25,517 bases of DNA from CAZNER01 sp964572065 (GTDB taxonomy: Bacteria; Patescibacteriota; Dojkabacteria; JAHIVN01): positions 1-25,517 of the forward strand of contig CAZNER010000027.1 of the NCBI GenBank assembly GCA_964572065.1, in the 5' to 3' direction. Below the pieces are notes generated by a model that was not told where the DNA came from, ran no database searches, and was given only the letters and a program-made list of their open reading frames with translations. Positions 1-12,000 of this stretch are shown here, piece after piece. The position numbers and the translations under genes were made by a program. How positions within the stretch are numbered: the stretch's first letter is position 1; each line of letters opens with the position of its first letter.

Positions 1-1
1 A

Positions 2-3000
2 GCTGCTGGAGAAGAGAACGCTAGTGCTGAAAGTATTATAGAAGCTGTGGATAAGTTAGGCGGCGAAATTTCTAAGCTTGTAAATGCTGCTTTGAAATCA
101 CAATTAGCAGATAAGCGATATTCAGATGCTATAGTAGCACAATTATATAAATTACATACAGGTGTTGAAACTGAAGCTATATATAGAGTACATAGAGTAG
201 CTGAAAGAAGAATGGGTTTCGGCGGCGGTATGATTGGCGGCGGTGGTTATAGAACACCTGAAGCGGGCGAATTTAGACAAAGATGGCCGAAAGAACTTTC
301 AATATTTGGAGGTGTTGCTCCAGAAGAAGAAATACATACATTTATGAATGAATTAGAACGTTTTGCTATTCAGAAAGGTATGGATGTCAAGTTAGCTGGT
401 GAGGAACCTGTAGCTGGAGCTATTGCCTCTTATTTATCTCAAGGTACGGAGGGTGTTGGGAAACTATTATCTGAAATAGGAATGATCGCCGGAGCTGCGA
501 ATGAAGATTATAAACAACTGTTAGATTTTGCTGAAACAAGTGAGAAAGAAATAAGAGAAAGACTTGGTGAAGTTCCAACAGCGGAGATTTCAAAAGAAGT
601 AGGTATGATAAGAGAAGCTAGAGGATTAGAACCAATTAAAATTACAGGACGTAAAGAAGCTATAGATCAAGCTGTTAAATTAATTGGTTTTGAGGGTTTT
701 CTTTACGAATTAGCCAGACAAATAGAAGAAGATGCTATAGAAGCGTGGATGAGTAGAATTCAAGCTATGCCACGAGAACTACAAGTAAAGCAAAAATTTA
801 TAGCTGGTAAAACAGATCCTAGGTTGTGGGCAGAACAAAGAGTCGAAGCTGAGCGTCAAGGTAAAATAAGAGGTATTAAACACATAAATGTAGCAGGTAT
901 TCAGAGAGAAGCAATGCCTTTATATACATATAGAGGTTTCCAAGCTACCCCAAAATCTATTGCTGAGATGTATAAACGTACTAAGATTTCGCCTATTGAG
1001 ATCCCAGAAAAAATAGAGAAGGCTGGACTTAAGGAGAGATATGAAGATGTTCAAGCTGTTATTGGTAGTTTAGCTAGATCTTTTAAAGAAGTTGGGGAAA
1101 GGGCAGGAGCTGGTGGTGCTTATAATCAAATGGTCGCAAGTACACTAGAAAATATACATGAAGACCAGGCTAAAATTCAAGAATATTTAAAAGGTATAAG
1201 GGAAGAGGGTTACTTAGGTGAAAGACCTGCTATTGAAACTATTCCAGTGAGATTAGAGACAGGTGATCTTCCTACTTTAATTAAAGATATAGTTACCAGA
1301 AGGCCTGACGAAAGTTTAATAGAATTTTCCAGAAGAATGGAGAAAGCAGTTGATAAAATATCTATGATTGCTGGAGTTCCAGTTCTAAGAGAAGATGTAA
1401 AAAGGGAAATGAAGTTTAGCGATGTAGGTGAAAGGTTAGATACATTAGCTGAAAAAGAATTAAACTCTTATATAGCTGAAAAGAATATTAATATAAAGGA
1501 TGAAGAAGACCGTAAGCAAAGATTAGAAAAACAAATTGATGTAATGAATCAAAAAGCATATGCTGTTGCTCAATTAGATAAAGCTATAGCAGCTATGCAA
1601 CGTAAAGAATCAGAAGGTAAATTCTTTGAAAAAATCTTACCTGCGCCAGAAGCTATGAAAGATAGAATGACCTCTAGTATAGATGCAGCTATAAAGCCTA
1701 TAGAAAGGGGTATGATAAGAGAGCAAAAAGTTAGAGAAAGAACTAAAGATAGGCTTGCGAGTTTTTCAGATGAAGTTTTAGCAAAAGAAAAAGATTGGGC
1801 AAAGGGCGCTGGTGGTCCTCCTAGAGGTCCAGTTGGTCCTGGTGGTCCTACCGGCAGGGGTGGAGAATTTTTCCCTAGAAAAGGTGAAATAGTTCCTGTA
1901 CGTATAGAAAGTATAAGAGAGGGAATAGGACTAACTTTTACAAGCGGAAAGATGCAAGATGTTATAACAGGTGCTAAAGCCGGTACTGCTCCTTATGATA
2001 TTGAAGAATTGAGAAGGTTGCAGGAACAAGCTGCTGGTATAACTAAGACAATGTCTGCTACTTATGAAGATTTATATAGAGCCAGTGGTCTTAAAGCCGG
2101 CGGAGCGTTTGGTTATAAAGGCGGATTTGAAGGACCAGAGTTTAAAGAAGCACAGATTAAAGCTATAATGACACAGATGGCTCCCGGCCCAGGTGAAGGG
2201 GGTATTAAATATAAAACTGAAGCCGCATCTATGATAGGCACAGCCTTACATACGATGATAGCACAGCAAAAGAAAGAAGAAGCTGTTGAAACTGGTAAAT
2301 TTGATTATGATATAGAAAGATTTGTGAGTTATTTTGACGAATTTGCTGGTGATATAACAGGACATGTTGATTTAATTAAACAAAGAATGGATGCGTCTGG
2401 TAATTTAATTGATGATACTATTATAGATATTAAAACTATTAGTGATAAAATGGCCAGGCGTCTTGCACAATCTGGTGTTACAGAGTTTAAAGATGTAGCT
2501 AGATTACAAAAAGAAGGTATAATTAGTCAGGCTGATAGAAGTAAATTAGAAGAAACTGCTTCTCAGATAAATCTATATATGAAAGCAGTTGCGGAAGCTA
2601 ATGGTATAGCAGCTGAAAATTTAAAGGGTGAAATGTGGTTCTATAATCGAGAAGATATAGAGCAAATGATACCTGTTCAATTTGAATTCGATCCTAAAAG
2701 ATTGGAAAGAGATTTAGCAGCTGTAGCTGAAGCAAGAAAAAGAGTATTAGAAGATCCTTCCCGTAAATTTGCTAAAGCCACGCATATAGCTGATTTACAA
2801 CGCGCAGAACAAAAAAGAAGAATGAAACAACAAGCAGGACAATATTCAGACTTGTCTGATGTTGAATTACAAAAGCTATATGGAGGAGCCAAAGAATATA
2901 TGGCTGATATTGAGAGATCTCCTTGGCTTGGTGAAGTTCTTTATAGCACGCGTGGAAGAAAACCGCCAAAAATGGACCCAAGTTTTAAAACATCCGCTCA

Positions 3001-6000
3001 ATATAGAAAATTTGAAGAGTATACAGTACCAAAAGCCCCGCTTCGCGGAAAAGAAGTTGCTGCAGCATTTGAAAACCTTAAATCTTTGCATGAAGAAGCT
3101 GTGTCTTATCAAATGGAAGTTAGTAAAATAGGGTTTGGTACTATAGATTTCCAAACATTTGATAAACGTATTCAAGAATTATTAGGTGAAGTTAAAGAGC
3201 AAGGTCCGCAAGGTAGTAAGTTTATGGATCTTGTTACACAGTTAAGAAAAACCGAAGAAATATCTGGGGCTGAACTTGCAAAAGCTTGGAAGTATTATAG
3301 AATAGCTGTAGGAGATTTTTTCCTTAAACAAGCTGAAGAAGCGTCTAAGCTGGAAGAAGAAATGAGTAGCGCTGGTGAAGTAGGAGAAGCCAGAAAAGCT
3401 TATAGAGCTATGCAAGATGCTGTAAACAGAATGAGAGAAACTATAAAAAGAGGTTTAGGGAAACCAACTGATATTTATACAGCTGGTAGAAGATATATAT
3501 CACCTGATATAGCACAAGCATTAGATATTTATTTATCACCTCAACAATTATTAGAAAAATCTAAAGAACCTCTTGGTGATGCACCAAAATTAGAAGAAAT
3601 ATTTAAGAAGAATGTTGTTGGTGATATAATGAAGGGCGGAAGATTAACACCTCCTGTTGAAAAAGCCAGAGCAGTATTTGCCGGCCTTAGTGAAATGGAT
3701 GAGGTTATGATAGATGTACTAACCGATTCCGATAAGTTCAAAAGAATGGGCGAAGAAGTTCAAGATGCCTGGAGATTTGATGAAGTAGTAGATAATATAT
3801 CTAAGGTAAGAGCCGCATTAGAAAGTTTCATTAAATTTAAATTTCAAGAAGGCGAAGATGTTGTAGAGAGAAAGAACTTAGAAAATACATTAAGACTTAT
3901 AAAAAGTTTAGAAGCGGCTTACACAGCATTTAATACTCAGAAGATAATGGCAGCTAAAACTGGCGCTGAAATGGATTGGGGTGAAATAGGATTAGCTAAA
4001 GTTCCTACTTGGTTAGATCCAAAAGTTCAAGAGGCCATGCATAAAAGAAATATTCAAATGGTCAGGAAATATTACGAAAGACCTGAGGCAGAAGGCGGCC
4101 CAAGAAAAGGTGAAAGATATATTTACCCAATGAAGATCCTGGGCGAAACTGGTGATATAGTAAAGAATGTTGCTTATGACTTTAAAAAATACGGCGATGC
4201 AATAAATTTTGCCGGTGAGAATGTAGGTGTATTTAGAGAAAAATCCAGAGATTTAATGGAGTTCATGCAGGGAAGCAATAGAACTTTTAAAGCAGCTATA
4301 ATGCGTGCTGTGAGATGGGGTGCTGCTTCTAAGATAGTTTATGGTGGTTGGCAAAATCTTATGAATTCTGTTGGTATGTTGGCTGATATAGAGATGGGTA
4401 TGGCTCAATTAAGAATGGTCATGAGCCCATTAGAAACTGATTTTGATATGATGAGTAAAGCAGCTATTGGTTTTGCTAAACAATATGGTGTGGCAATGAC
4501 CGATGTGTTGCAAGGTATGAAAATCTTTGCTCAACAGGGTTTAAGACAGGAAGAAGTTATAGATAGAACTAAAACAGCTACACTTGCTGCTAATGTTACA
4601 ACATTAAGTGCTAAAGAAGCTACAGAAGCTTTAACTGCTGCTATGAAAGTATTTAGGCAGGAAGGCGAAAGCTCTATGAGATTCATGGATGCATGGAGCG
4701 AAGTTGAAGCTAAACACGCTATTACTGCTGGCGATATGGCTAATGCTCTCAAGAAGTCAGCATCCGCTGGTAAGAATGCAGGGTTTACTTTTGATGAACT
4801 TAATGGTATAATCGCTGCTATAGGTTCTGTGACACGTCAGTCTGGTAAAGAAGTTGGTACTTCTATGAGATTTATTTTTAGAAGACTCACTTCTGAAAAA
4901 GCTCCTACGGAATTAGCTAAGATAGGTATTCCTACATTAACCGATACTGGTGAACTTAGAAGAGGTTATGAAATTCTTACAGATTTAGCCGGCGCCTGGA
5001 AAGATTTAACTAGTGCGCAAAGAATGAATATAGCACAAGCTATTGGTGGTACACGTCAATATAATTCACTATTAGTTTTGATGGATAATTGGGATGAGGC
5101 TTTAATAGCTATTGAAGACAGTGTTAACTCTAAAGGGTCTGCTGAAAGACGTAATTTAGAGATGATGAAGACTTACACAAAACAGCTTCAACAGCTTAAA
5201 GCAGCAGCTACTGAAGTTTATATGTCTTTTGGTAAGATAGTATTCCCAGCATTTAAAACAGCATTCTCAGGTATCAGATATGGATTAGAAGCATTTGCTG
5301 AAATGCCTAAGGGTATAAAGATTGCTATGATAGCAATAGCAGGTTTCTTTACTTACATGGCTAAGGGTGCGGATATTATTGATTATCTTGTTGATAGATT
5401 CCGTGGTATAACTCTATTTAAAGATGTTATTGACAGCGCAAAGAAAGAGTGGAAGACTGGAATGTATGAGTTATTTACGTTAGGACCACTTGAAAAAGGA
5501 TTGAAAACTATTGGTAAAGGAAAAATAAAATTAACACCCCAAGATATCATTGATGTAGATCCAAAGGGTGTAGCTAAGATTAGACAGTTAGAGAATGCAA
5601 TACCTCAAGGTAGAACTATAAAGGATTTTCAGTCGGTTCTTGGTAAAACCGCTTTTATTATAAAACAAACCGGTATGGCTTATAATGAATTTATTGGAGG
5701 TATGGTAAAAGGAAGTGGAAATTTAGTTAAAGATGTTGGCGGTCCTTTTGATTATATAGGTAAAAAGTTATTAATATTAGGCGAAATGTTTGGTAAAGTT
5801 ACAGGGGCTGTAGCAGGTCCTGAAGTATTACTTACTGCCTTTAAGACTGGCGGAATTGGTGCTCTGATAGGTGCAATTCCAGCTGCAGTAGCTGGTGTAG
5901 CAACAGTAGCCACAAAGGCAGCTGGTCATACATCTAAAGTTGTTGCAGAAGCAGCAAATTTTGCTGGTGAAAAATTTGGAGATGCCGGAAAGAAATTTGT

Positions 6001-9000
6001 AGAGGATTGGGCTTCTGATAATACTAGTTTTGTAAAAGCAGTAGCACCACTGGGAGCCAGTTTGTTAGCAGTCATACCAACTATTGAATTATTAGCAAAA
6101 CATTACAGTAAAGTAACTAAGTCAGCACAAGATTATGAACAATCTGTATATGGTATTAGACGTTCTAGTGAATCACAATTAAAGGGTATTAGGAATTTAG
6201 CTAATGAATATGGTAGATTGGAACGTTCATTAGCAGAGGCAGTTAAAGTTTCAGATCCTGATGTTAAAAAACGAAGACAAGAATTAAAAACTTTTGAAAG
6301 CCCGTTAGTTTCTATATCATCTATTATAGGAAAATCTAAGGATTTTTCTAATGAATTAGCCGATTCAAATGCTAATTTAGTAGCTGGTTATGATAAGTTT
6401 GGTAATGCAATATTAGGAGTTACTGGTAATCTAAAAGGTTATCTGTCTATGTTGGAAAAGTTGAAGTTAAAGGAAATGGCAAAAATAGAGATAGATGTTG
6501 CTGCTAAATTTATTACTGATCTAACAGAGACGGAAGGTCCTGAAAAATGGAAATATGAATTAAAATCTTTATTAAAAGAAGCTCCGGGCTTCGGCGAAGT
6601 TCTTGCCAAAGGAATAAAAATCTCTCCTGCTAAGGCATTAGATGTGGTAACTGATAGATTAAATAATCTACTTGCTATGAAAAAGAAATTCCCTATGTCA
6701 TCAGCATTTGATAAAGATATAAAGAAATATCAAACTAGATTAAAAGAAGTTAGAACAGGGTTTAATGAAACATACGTTGATTTTAAGAGAATTTTATCTG
6801 ATATAGAAACTAAAGGTCTAAGTAAGCAAGATGTAGCAAGATTACTAGGTACAGAAGAACTGCGTAAAGGTTATGAATTAATGCTTGAAGTTGAACCTAG
6901 ATTTAATTTGAAAGAGGTTAAAGGTAAAGTTAAATGGGAGGAAGTATTGGGCGCGGAGGTGATGAGAAGAGCATTCCCATCTTTTGCCGCTACTTTTGAT
7001 GCTACAAGTATATTAACTAAAGCTAGATTAGAAACTTCTGGTGTTTTAGAGAGAGAAGGAAAGGCTTTATCAGGCGATGTTATATTCTTCTTAAAAGATA
7101 TAACTGATAAATATAATATGGCTGGTAATCAAGCTATTATATCTCTAAAAGAAACTACAGATGGTGTTTTTGATTGGTTTGTTACTTATTTTAATACTAA
7201 AACATTACAGGTAGAAGAACGTCCGTTTACGGAAGATATGCAAAATATGGTAGAAAGCATTTTTCCAAAGAATAGAATAGAGGAAGAACTATCTGAAAGA
7301 ATAGAATCTCTTAATGAGTTTGTTGCAGGTGCAGCAGCAGGATTAAGAGGTTTATCGGCTAAAGATTTTAAGAGAGATTTTGGTCTTGGGGAAAGATTCT
7401 TTTCTGAAATTCCAACTACTACAATATTACAAGGCGCAAAAGGTTATGTTCCAGCTATGGGCGGAGAACCTGCGCGTTTTGGTAAATCACCCTTCCAGGA
7501 AGAATGGAAAGCAACTACAAACGAGTTTTTCTTCAAACCAATGCGAGAGTATAGGCTTAAGGCCGAACAGCTTGAGAAATTGAGATTAGAGGGTTTACAA
7601 GGTGGAGAAGTTACACTTGCTAAAGGTTTATTTGAAGAATTAACTAATTTACAAAATGTCCTTAAGAATAATCAAGTGGTACTACAGTACAGAGCTGTTT
7701 TCACTGATTTGATGAAAACTATGGAGGAAGGTACAAGAACACTTCAGGAAAATCTAAAAGTCGAGCAAAGCCGATTAGAACTAAGTAAAGGATTTGCTGG
7801 ATATATGAAGGGAATACCTGAAGGATTGGATAATATAGAAACAGGTGTGCAAAAATTCAGTGAACTAACAGCTAAACAAAGAGCGTTACGCGAAGCCCCA
7901 GGTTATGGTAGAGCCGCAACTAGATTTAGGGAATTAGAAATGAGAAGAGGTGCTGAAGAGGAAAGAGTGTATAACATAGACAGGGCTCTAGTTGCTTTAG
8001 AAAATATAAGCGAGGTTTCTAAAGGATTTGGTGCTGCTTTAAGTTCGGAGGATATGAAGAAGTATGTGGATATAATTGCTAAAACTGATGATACAGGAGC
8101 ACAGTCTATTGCTATAGAAACTAGCAAAGTTGTAGATAATACAGCCAGCACAGTTGATAGATTAGATTCTATATTAGAAAGCATAGGTGGTTTGGATGCA
8201 ATAGAAGATCAACTTAAAAATGTTGATAAAATGTCTCCGGACAAATTAGTGACAACAATGGAAAAAACTGCCAGAATCAGAGATAAAGCATTAGAATCTG
8301 GTAATAAAGATGCAGTGATCAGTGCTAATAAAGCTTTGGATGTTATGAGTGGCAGCTTAGTGGAGCAAATTGGAATTAAAGAGGCAATGAGTATGGTAGA
8401 TAATAATTTTACTGTATTCAGTAAGAAATTTAAACCCGAAGAATTTACTCAAAGAGCTTTTGGTGGATTAGATTTTAAACAATTTGTAGACAGCATGCGT
8501 GAAAGTCTACCAGAAAAAGGTTTCGTAGATAAATTAAGGGATTATGTGGGAAGTGTGTGGAAGGAATCCACCTTTGATGAAAGCATCTCTCCGTTGGTTA
8601 AGTTACAAGAAAAAAGCGGGCAAGATCAATGGCTTGCCGCCAAAGACATGGCAAAAATGACAGCAGCTATGACTGTTTGGTCGGGACTTAATAAATACCA
8701 ATCACGTGATATACGGGAACAGCTTGAAAAACAAAGAAAAGAATATGAGCCAGGCACTACCGAAAGAGAAATGCTAGATGAAGCTATTAAGAAAGAAAGA
8801 AAAGGTAGTTTAGCAGAGGGTAAAGTAGGGGAAGAACTTTGGGAAACAGCTCAAGGTCTTTCTGCTTTATCCACAGCTCTCGCTATATTTGCTAAATCTG
8901 TGGGAGCTACGGAGGGACAAATAAAGAAGATAGTTGGAACATCAGCTGGTTTACATACTCTTTTTAAATTCATAGAAAAATCTTCTGAAAAGAAACAAGC

Positions 9001-12000
9001 TGGAGGTTTAATTAGAGGTCCTGGTGGTCCTAAAGATGATAAGATAAAAATAGATGCCAGTGCTGGTGAGTATATAATAAAAGCAGACTCAACTAAGAGA
9101 TTAGGTTTAGATGCTTTAAATTATATCAATAAGTATGGTGAACTTCCTACATTTCAAAAAGGTGGAAAGATAAATTCCAAGGAATTTTTATATGGAGAAA
9201 ACTGGAAAAAGAAACTTAAATCATCAGCATTATTAACGTTAACACAACCAATAGGCGGCGGATTTTGGTGGCCATTGTTAAAAGGTAGAAAGGATCTTTC
9301 TAAAGGACAATTATTCAAAGAAATGGTTTTGGGTGGAATGTTTGGGCCAATAAGGCCTTGGTTACCATTTCAAACGGGAGGCCTTGTAGGAAAATCAATT
9401 ATACCTATACCAAAAGAACCTGTTCCAGATACAATGTTAAGTAAAGATTTTATTCAGGAAATTATAGATGCTCTTATGTCTTGGGGCGGTGCATTTGGAA
9501 AAGAGGCTTCTGCATCAGAACTTATCAAAGGACTTAAACATGTTTTTGGATTTCAAAAAGGTGGAAAAATAGATGATGTGCTGCCAACAGATAAAAAACT
9601 TTCTATGCTTTCTAGAATTTTATTAGGCTCTGGTGCTGGTTTGGGAATGTTAGGTGCTGGGTTATCTAGTCCCGCTCTCCTACTAACAGCTATAGCTACA
9701 CTTGCTGGCGGAAGCGCAACAGCGGCATTTGGATTTCAAAAAGGTGGTCTTGTTTCTCCACAAGATTATAAACAACTTGGTAAATTTACACCTGTTCCAT
9801 TGGAAAATGTAAAAAAAGTCTTGACTTCAATGGGAATTCCGATAACAAAAATGCCCATAGATGAATTTATGGAAAAACTTGTTTTGTCAGAAAAACCAAA
9901 AACAATGAAAATTCCTGGATTACCTGATATAGATAAATTTAGAAAATATCAAAGTGGTGGAAAGATAGATAATATTCCAATAATGGCCAGTAATGGTGAA
10001 TATATTATAAATTCTGATAAAGCTAAAAAACTTGGCTATGATAAATTAGAGTATATTAATAAATTTGGTAAGTTGCCTGGTTTTCAAGCTGGTGGTGTTG
10101 TAGGAAATGTTGCTCCTACAGCTAATGTTAACAAAGATATTACTGTTAATATAAATGATAGTAGTATCAGCAAACTAGCTAAAATAATTCTTCCGTATTT
10201 AGCAGCAACTGCTGTTGGGTATGTGGGTCAGAAAACAGAAGGTGAAACTAGACTTAACACACTTACAGCTCAGGCTGAAAGACAGTCAAAGATGTTTGCT
10301 GAAATAGTTGAAAGATACCCTAAGGCAGCACAAAAAGTGATTGATGATATGAATTTAGCTGTTAAAGATGTTGAGAAAACAAGACCTGTAGAAACTATTA
10401 AAAAATCATTGGTTCTTGATACAGAAGCTGAAAGAAGAAAAATAACTAAAGATTTAGATAAGCTTAAGAAAGATATTATTAAAGAACATGAAAAAATGAC
10501 TAAAGAAATGACAAGAGTAGCTAAAAAGCTTGCTAAGTTAGAAGTAGCAAAACAGTTCGAAATGGAATTAGAAGAAATGAAAAGAGCTGCTGCTAATATT
10601 GATATAGCTTCTGACATCAAAATGGCATTAGAAACAAGCTTGTCCACATTTGACGCTGCATCAGTTTTTGGAGCTGGTTTTTGGAATCGTTTTATAGGAG
10701 ATCAATGGTCTGGTAATATGGCTGATATTCTCAACGAACGTTTATCGGATGTCACAGATCAATTAAGATATCCTCGCGCTGGTGGTAAGTTGGCTGGTAA
10801 ATATAGACCACAATCTATAGATTATGGTATTCAAGGTGTGTCTGAAATGACTCCAGAACAATATCTAGTTTATTCTGGTAAGAGGGTTACTTATCAACCA
10901 TCTATAAAAGAATTTTTTAGTGGGTTAGCTTCTGGTAGACAAAGAGGAGAACCCCGTCTTATTACATATATGAAAGATATGTTTTCCGGTAAAACTATGG
11001 GTCTTACGTTTGTAAAGTCTGCAGAAGAGATGTTTAGAAACCTAGAAAACATGCAGCAAAAAAGAGATTTACAACAAGAGAAGCTTACGGAATATATGTC
11101 AAGAAGAGAAGAATTAAAGGGACGCGCTGGTTTCTTTGGTTTGAATTTATCTGATGTAGAGCAAGAAGAATTGAAACAACTTGATAATGTAATAGAAAAA
11201 TTAGGTGATGGTTTAGTTGCTATGACTAATGATATTGCTAAAGCTAAAGATGATCTTAGAGATAGTATAGAAGAAGCTGCTCTTACCATTAAACAAAATC
11301 AGGCCGTTTTTGATGTAGCGGGTGAGTTGTCTGATTTTAATATAGAAAGATATTTTGGAACTGAACAAATATTAAATAAAGGTTTAAGAGGTTTTTCTGG
11401 TGGTTATCCATTACCAATGAGTAGAAGAGAAATGGGAACGCAACAAAGATTATTTTCTGATTCAGGAAAAGCTTTTAATCAAACAGCAGAAGAATTTTCT
11501 TATAGAATAAACACATTAATTCCTGCAATGCGTAGACATTTATCTAGTTTAATGATGGAACAACAAAGACTTTATAAAACAGTTGGTAGCGGATCAGAAG
11601 CTTATAAAAAAGTAACTGAGGCTATTAAAAAGCAAGAAGAACAATTGAAAAAAGTAGCTACTGAAGCCGAAAAAGTTGGAAAAGGTTTATATGCTGTAAA
11701 CAAATTTGCAGAAGCTATTTATAATTTGAGAAATGCTTTTGAAGATGTTAAAATTAAAGAATTTACAGAGGCATTGCCTGGTGTTAAAAAGTTTAGAGAA
11801 GATATGGAAAAAATGCTTGGAGGATCACATCCATTAGCACTTCAAGAAGTTTCTGCTGCTGAGTCAAGAAGAGCTATGGAAGCTGGTATACCTTTAGGAT
11901 CTTACGCGACCCAATTTGAAAAACAGTTAGCTGAGATCGAATACAGATTAAGTAGACCTGAAGTTGAAGGGGCTGAGCGTACAGAATTATTACGTCAAAG

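Larger units (their letters stand above)
9152..10102 (+). repeat. Cluster of six [FY]Q-x-GG-x-[IV] heptads in the TMP
   Basis: Six near-identical heptads lie within 950 bases: FQKGGKI at 9152, FQTGGLV at 9368, FQKGGKI at 9551, FQKGGLV at 9734, YQSGGKI at 9947 and FQAGGVV at 10082. The two at 9551 and 9734 both follow a GF dipeptide, and the steps 9368 to 9551 and 9551 to 9734 are both 183 bases. The segments between heptads differ: a WW-containing stretch, a charged stretch, a hydrophobic stretch and a GEYII module. The heptads therefore look like borders between exchangeable blocks. Weaker relatives follow later: FAAGGAV (13562), FAEGGLV (14390), FANGGVF (14531) and FQYGGAV (16475). Confidence 0.85.

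Noticed and set aside
47..49. GTG at 47 as the start of the giant protein
   Set aside because: The same frame is open to the left edge (AAGEENASAESIIEA precedes it) and no SD lies before it, so it is an internal valine codon.
2859..3131. Forward frame of 90 codons inside the TMP
   Set aside because: Lies fully within the TMP in another frame, low-complexity Lys/Leu content, and no credible ribosome site.
10894..11289. Antisense reading frame of 131 codons opposite the TMP (also 10270-10647 and 7903-8184)
   Set aside because: Ser/Leu/Phe-rich composition typical of the strand opposite a Lys/Glu/Ala-rich helical gene, no SD, and fully inside a certain gene.
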